Source: JBOGEN01 sp050743265 (GTDB lineage: Bacteria; Actinomycetota; Actinomycetes; JBOGEN01). From it: DNA of 19,432 nt. A model generated the notes under the pieces. That model did no database searches. It had not been told where the DNA came from and was given only the letters and a program-made list of their open reading frames with translations. Below, in pieces: positions 16,787-19,432 of this stretch (the stretch's first letter is position 1; every line of letters starts with the position of its first letter). The stretch is taken from positions 1 through 19,432 of the forward strand of contig JBOGEN010000063.1 of assembly GCA_050743265.1 (NCBI GenBank). Direction: 5' to 3'. The position numbers and the translations under genes were made by a program.

Positions 16787-16800
16787 GGCGCGCAATGGGG
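16765..16800 (+). promoter_or_regulatory. MraZ operator: four TGGNG repeats at 10-bp spacing
   Basis: GTGGGG (16765), GTGGAG (16775), GTGGCG (16785) and ATGGGG (16795) are spaced exactly 10 bp apart. MraZ proteins bind direct TGGG-type repeats separated by 5 nt, upstream of their own gene. The array covers the promoter spacer, the -10 and the start point, so MraZ bound here should block RNA polymerase. This is the expected negative autoregulation. That MraZ from this organism binds here is inferred. Confidence 0.75.
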
Positions 16801-16837
16801 GAGGGGGAACCTCCAGTGGCCGCGGAGGGGAGGGCCG

Positions 16838-17269
16838 GTGTTCTTCGGCTCGTACTCGCCGCGTCTGGACGACAAGGGACGCCTGTTCCTTCCGGCAAAG
16901 TTCCGCGACGCTCTTACGGGGGGCCTCGTGCTCACCAAAGGCCAGGAACGGTGCCTGTACGTGTTCGGCATCGAGGAGTTCCGCCGCATCACGCAGGCCC
17001 TCGGCCAGGCACCTGTGACGGCCAAGGCGGCCCGTGACTACACCCGCGTCCTGTTCGCCAGCGCCTCCGACGAGGTGCCCGACAAGCAGGGCCGCATCAC
17101 CGTCCCCCCGAAGCTGCGCGAGTACGCCGGGCTGACCCGCGACTGCGTGGTGAACGGGGCCAACACCCGCGTCGAGATCTGGGGCGCCGACGCCTGGGAG
17201 GCCTACGAGGCCGAGCAGGAGCAGGCGTTCGCCGACCTGTCCGAGGAGGTGCTGCCCGGCATCCTGTGA
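16838..17269 (+). CDS. mraZ: MraZ, transcriptional regulator of the dcw cluster
   Basis: This is a 143-residue DNA-binding protein of the AbrB/SpoVT fold that forms a ring and represses its own operon. The start is GTG 16838 because the protein then begins FFGSYSPRLDDKGRLFLPAKFRD, the family's usual N-terminus, and the purine-rich ribosome site GGAGGGGAGGG (16824-16834) is in place. The frame is open upstream to 16775, but those codons overlap the promoter. The protein holds two half-repeats: DDKGRLFLPAKFRDAL (about 10-25) and DKQGRITVPPKLREYAGL (about 85-102). These carry the two D-x-x/K-G-R DNA-binding loops. The C-terminus (WEAYEAEQEQAFADL) is acidic and helical. The length matches actinobacterial MraZ. 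Confidence 0.95.
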   Translation: MFFGSYSPRLDDKGRLFLPAKFRDALTGGLVLTKGQERCLYVFGIEEFRRITQALGQAPVTAKAARDYTRVLFASASDEVPDKQGRITVPPKLREYAGLTRDCVVNGANTRVEIWGADAWEAYEAEQEQAFADLSEEVLPGIL

Positions 17270-17429
17270 CGCCGGCGTGTCGCGAGGTCTCCACCCGCCC
17301 AATCCGCCCTCTGACGTCCCTTCCCCGGCGCCAGAAGGCACCGCTCCTTGTCGGGTCGGCGGGCGGGGACCTGGCCACACGACGCGGCGTCAGGACCCGG
17401 CCAGGGTTCGCAGACGTCCGTCCACCAGA

Positions 17430-17461
17430 GTGGGGCGCTGGTCCGCGAGCCGGTGCCCCAC
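17430..17461 (+). promoter_or_regulatory. strong 12-bp RNA hairpin upstream of the small membrane ORF
   Basis: GTGGGGCGCTGG (17430-17441) pairs with CCGGTGCCCCAC (17450-17461) over 12 bp. Ten pairs are Watson-Crick and two are G-U. The loop is TCCGCGAG. It lies in the 227-bp untranslated stretch between mraZ and the small ORF and ends 22 nt before the ribosome site (17484-17491). No U tract follows, so it could be a partial terminator, an RNA stability element or an RNase site. The rest of 17270-17496 shows no other clear element. Confidence 0.6.
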
Positions 17462-17496
17462 CGGCCGCCCAGCGAGTACGCACGAGAAGGGTCGAG

Positions 17497-17751
17497 ATGA
17501 ACGCGAGCACGACTGGGTCCACCGAGAGCACGACCACGGCCACGGCCGGCCGCACGTCGGCCGAGCTGGCCGTCCGGCCGGTCACGCACTCGCCGGTGCA
17601 GGCGCAGACCAGCGGCGCGCGCCCCCCTCTCGGTCCCCGGGACACCCTCAGCGACGACGTCCGCTCGAGCCTGATGCTCATGGCGTCCACGGCGGCGTTC
17701 GCGCTCGCGGTGGTCGCGCTGGGCACACTGGTCTCGGGCGTCCCGGGTTGA
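17497..17751 (+). CDS. small single-pass membrane protein, uncharacterised
   Basis: This is an 84-residue protein I do not recognise by name. ATG 17497 is well supported by GAGAAGGG (17484-17491) with 5-6 nt spacing. The longer open frame upstream has no ribosome site. Residues 1-20 are rich in Ser and Thr. A Pro-containing polar region follows, then a short charged stretch (LSDDVRSS). One transmembrane helix (about 60-80, LMLMASTAAFALAVVALGTLV) lies near the C-terminus, so the N-terminal part is probably cytoplasmic. The gene lies between mraZ and rsmH and ends 1 nt before the rsmH GTG, so it should be cotranscribed and coupled. Its place in the dcw cluster suggests a link to division or envelope synthesis, but that is inference only. 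Confidence 0.75.
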   Translation: MNASTTGSTESTTTATAGRTSAELAVRPVTHSPVQAQTSGARPPLGPRDTLSDDVRSSLMLMASTAAFALAVVALGTLVSGVPG

Positions 17752-17752
17752 T

Positions 17753-18709
17753 GTGATGGGCGCCGTCCGGCACGTCCCCGTCATGCTCGGGCGCGTCCTC
17801 GACCTTCTCGCCCCCGCGCTCGAGCCCCCTGAGTCCGTGGTCGTGGACGCGACCCTCGGACTCGGCGGCCATGCGGAGGCGCTGCTCCGTGCCCATGGCG
17901 GCCTCCGCCTCGTCGGGCTCGACCGGGACCCGGCGGCGCTCGAGTCAGCCACGTCGCGGCTCTCCCCGTACGCCGGGCGGGTCGACCTCGTGCACGCCGT
18001 CTACGACGAGATCGGCGAGGTGCTCGCACGGCTCGGCTACCGCCGCGTTCAGGGGGTGCTCTTCGACCTCGGGGTGTCGTCCATGCAGCTGGACGAGGCG
18101 GGTCGGGGCTTCGCCTACGCGCAGGACGCCCCCCTGGACATGCGCATGGACCCGACCCGCGGGCCAACCGCCGCGGACGTCGTCAACACCTACCCGGCCG
18201 ATCGGCTCGCGCGGGTGCTGCGCCGGTACGGCGAGGAGCGCTTCGCCCGCCGGATCGCCGACGCGATCGTGGCCGAGCGCGACCGGTCGCCCCTGACCTC
18301 GAGCGCCCGGCTCGCCGACCTCGTCAGGTCGAGCGTTCCGGCGGCGGCGCGGCGTACCGGGGGTCACCCGGCCAAGCGCACCTTCCAGGCCTTGCGCATC
18401 GAGGTGAACGACGAGCTGGACGTGCTCACCCGGGCGCTGCCCGCCGCCGTGGACGCGCTGGCCGTCGGCGGGCGCATGGTCGTGCTGTCGTACCACTCGC
18501 TCGAGGACCGTCTGGTCAAGCGCACGTTCGCCGCCGGCGCACGCAGCACGGCGCCGCCGGACCTGCCCGTCGTCCCGCCGGGGACCGAGCCACGGCTGCG
18601 CCTGCTCACCCGGGGCGTGGAGGTCCCCGGCGAGCAGGAGACCACCGACAACCCGCGGGCCGCCTCGGCGCGGCTCCGGGCCGCCGAACGGATCAGGGAG
18701 GCCGCATGA
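17753..18709 (+). CDS. rsmH: RsmH, 16S rRNA (cytosine1402-N4)-methyltransferase
   Basis: This is a 318-residue SAM enzyme (formerly MraW) that methylates the ribosomal P-site nucleotide C1402. GTG 17753 and ATG 17756 are adjacent possible starts. The protein begins HVPVMLGRVLDLLAP in either case, as family members do. SAM binding motif I is VVDATLGLGGHAEALL (about 32-47), with LVGLDRDPAAL after it. Further marks are VLFDLGVSSMQLD, GFAYAQDAPLDMRMD, HPAKRTFQALRIEVNDEL and VLSYHSLEDRLVKR. The C-terminus (NPRAASARLRAAERI) is the usual NPRARSAKLR-like motif. The last bases overlap the next gene as ATGA. Confidence 0.95.
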   Translation: MMGAVRHVPVMLGRVLDLLAPALEPPESVVVDATLGLGGHAEALLRAHGGLRLVGLDRDPAALESATSRLSPYAGRVDLVHAVYDEIGEVLARLGYRRVQGVLFDLGVSSMQLDEAGRGFAYAQDAPLDMRMDPTRGPTAADVVNTYPADRLARVLRRYGEERFARRIADAIVAERDRSPLTSSARLADLVRSSVPAAARRTGGHPAKRTFQALRIEVNDELDVLTRALPAAVDALAVGGRMVVLSYHSLEDRLVKRTFAAGARSTAPPDLPVVPPGTEPRLRLLTRGVEVPGEQETTDNPRAASARLRAAERIREAA

Positions 18710-19209
18710 GCACCAGCACGGCGCGCAGCGTCCGCACCTCTCCGGCGGTACGTCCGGCCAGGCCGGAGCCGTCCCGTCCGCCGCTGCGGGTCGTCCCGTC
18801 GCGTCCTCACCGGCCGGCGCGGGCGCCGTTCGTCGCCCTCGTGGTCACCCTGCTCGGCGGCGGCCTCGTCGGCCTGCTGCTGCTCAACACCGCGCTCGCG
18901 GAAGGCTCGTTCCGGGTGTACGACCTCAAGGTCGAGAACGCCGCACTCGCGGACCGGGAGCAGCAGCTCGGGGAGGAGGTCGCACGGCTCTCCACGCCGC
19001 AGGTGCTCTCCGCGCGGGCACGCGAGCTGGGCATGGTGCAAAGCGGCTCGCCTGCGTTCGTGAACCCGCGGTCCGGTGAGGTCCGCGGGGAGCCGGCTCC
19101 TGCGAAGCCCGGGCCACGTCCGGCCGGGGAGCCGGCGTCCGGGTCGCCCACCGGGTCGACGTCCGGATCGGTCACCGAGGAGGCTCCCGCCACCGGCGGT
19201 ACGCCGTGA
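18706..19209 (+). CDS. ftsL: FtsL-like cell division protein
   Basis: This is a 167-residue bitopic membrane protein. ATG 18706 overlaps the rsmH stop. It has a Pro/Arg-rich cytoplasmic tail (1-41), one transmembrane helix (about 42-64, FVALVVTLLGGGLVGLLLL), and a coiled coil outside (YDLKVENAALADREQQLGEEVARL) followed by the conserved ARELGM ending. The last 50 residues are low-complexity Pro/Gly/Ser/Thr. FtsL forms a trimer with FtsB and FtsQ (DivIB) and helps activate septal peptidoglycan synthesis. Sequence conservation in this family is low, so the call rests on topology, the coiled coil, and the position between rsmH and a penicillin-binding protein gene. An unassigned septum-site DivIC-like protein is the main alternative. 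Confidence 0.82.
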   Translation: MSTSTARSVRTSPAVRPARPEPSRPPLRVVPSRPHRPARAPFVALVVTLLGGGLVGLLLLNTALAEGSFRVYDLKVENAALADREQQLGEEVARLSTPQVLSARARELGMVQSGSPAFVNPRSGEVRGEPAPAKPGPRPAGEPASGSPTGSTSGSVTEEAPATGGTP

Positions 19210-19432
19210 GCGAGCGGCCCACCCCCGGCCCTGGACGGGGGCCCCGCCGGGCCCGGGCCCGCCCCGGACCGGGGCAACCCCAGGAGGGCAGAGAGCCGAA
19301 CCGGGGCAGGGGGGGCAGCCAGGGCGGCCAGGGTCGTCCCCGGCCCGCCGGGTCGCCTCCGGGGCGCACGGTGTCCCGTCCGGGACCCGCAAGATCCGGG
19401 CGCCAGCCCGCCGGCAGCGGGACGTCCGGGGG
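19206..19432 (+). CDS. ftsI: probable FtsI/PbpB penicillin-binding protein, N-terminal start only
   Basis: GTG 19206 overlaps the ftsL stop as GTGA and opens a frame that stays open to the window edge (75 codons). The residues are almost all Pro, Gly, Arg, Ser and Gln, with no hydrophobic segment yet. This fits the long disordered cytoplasmic tail seen before the membrane anchor in actinobacterial septal transpeptidases. The call depends on gene order (mraZ, rsmH, ftsL, ftsI), since no catalytic motif is within the window. Confidence 0.65.
   Translation, partial: MSERPTPGPGRGPRRARARPGPGQPQEGREPNRGRGGSQGGQGRPRPAGSPPGRTVSRPGPARSGRQPAGSGTSG

Noticed and set aside
15184..17025. 613-codon minus-strand open frame across egtC, egtD and mraZ
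   Set aside because: It is antisense to three genes with firm family motifs and crosses the mraZ promoter. Long antisense frames are expected at this GC content.

Overview
The window is very GC-rich DNA with strong third-position G/C bias and frequent GTG starts. It carries actinobacterial marker genes: a SAV_6107-type HEPN protein, a DUF3040 membrane protein, an ergothioneine operon of mycobacterial type, and the start of a division and cell-wall (dcw) cluster with mraZ, rsmH, ftsL and ftsI. I infer an actinomycete, most likely in the Micrococcales (Intrasporangiaceae-like). The genus cannot be fixed from the sequence alone. No tRNA, rRNA, CRISPR array, transposase or integrase was recognised. 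I see a chromosomal core region, not a mobile island.

Layout. (1) 3-6427, plus strand: a DNA damage-tolerance block. It holds the 3' end of a HEPN-family gene, the error-prone C-family polymerase dnaE2 (323-4234), a class I SAM methyltransferase of unknown substrate (4388-5173), and the Y-family polymerase dinB (about 5201-6427). (2) 6609-7031, plus strand: a small DUF3040 membrane protein. It converges on (3) 7137-11895, minus strand: a translationally coupled operon transcribed moxR, then a DUF58 gene, then a TgpA-like membrane transglutaminase. (4) 12076-16578, plus strand: egtA-egtB-egtC-egtD. The start and stop codons overlap or nearly touch, and the operon is divergent from moxR across 180 bp. 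It covers every ergothioneine step except the final C-S lyase (egtE). (5) 16759-19432, plus strand: the dcw cluster. It has an autoregulated mraZ promoter, mraZ, a small uncharacterised one-helix membrane protein, rsmH, a divergent ftsL, and the first 75 codons of an ftsI-like penicillin-binding protein that runs off the window.

How the genes work together. DnaE2 and DinB are both low-fidelity translesion polymerases. EgtA makes gamma-glutamylcysteine and EgtD makes hercynine. EgtB joins the two oxidatively and EgtC removes the glutamate. A PLP lyase encoded elsewhere must release ergothioneine. The MoxR-DUF58-TgpA genes look like a cell-envelope chaperone and transglutaminase unit. The dcw genes drive septation.

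I did not find a clearly new multi-gene system. The best leads are: a four-copy, 10-bp-phased MraZ operator laid over the mraZ promoter; a conserved-looking small membrane ORF behind a 12-bp hairpin between mraZ and rsmH; the unusual placement of egtABCD next to the dcw cluster; a DnaE2 with repeat-built insertions beside a catalytically intact DinB, with no imuB in view; and a TgpA whose third catalytic position is Glu instead of Asp.
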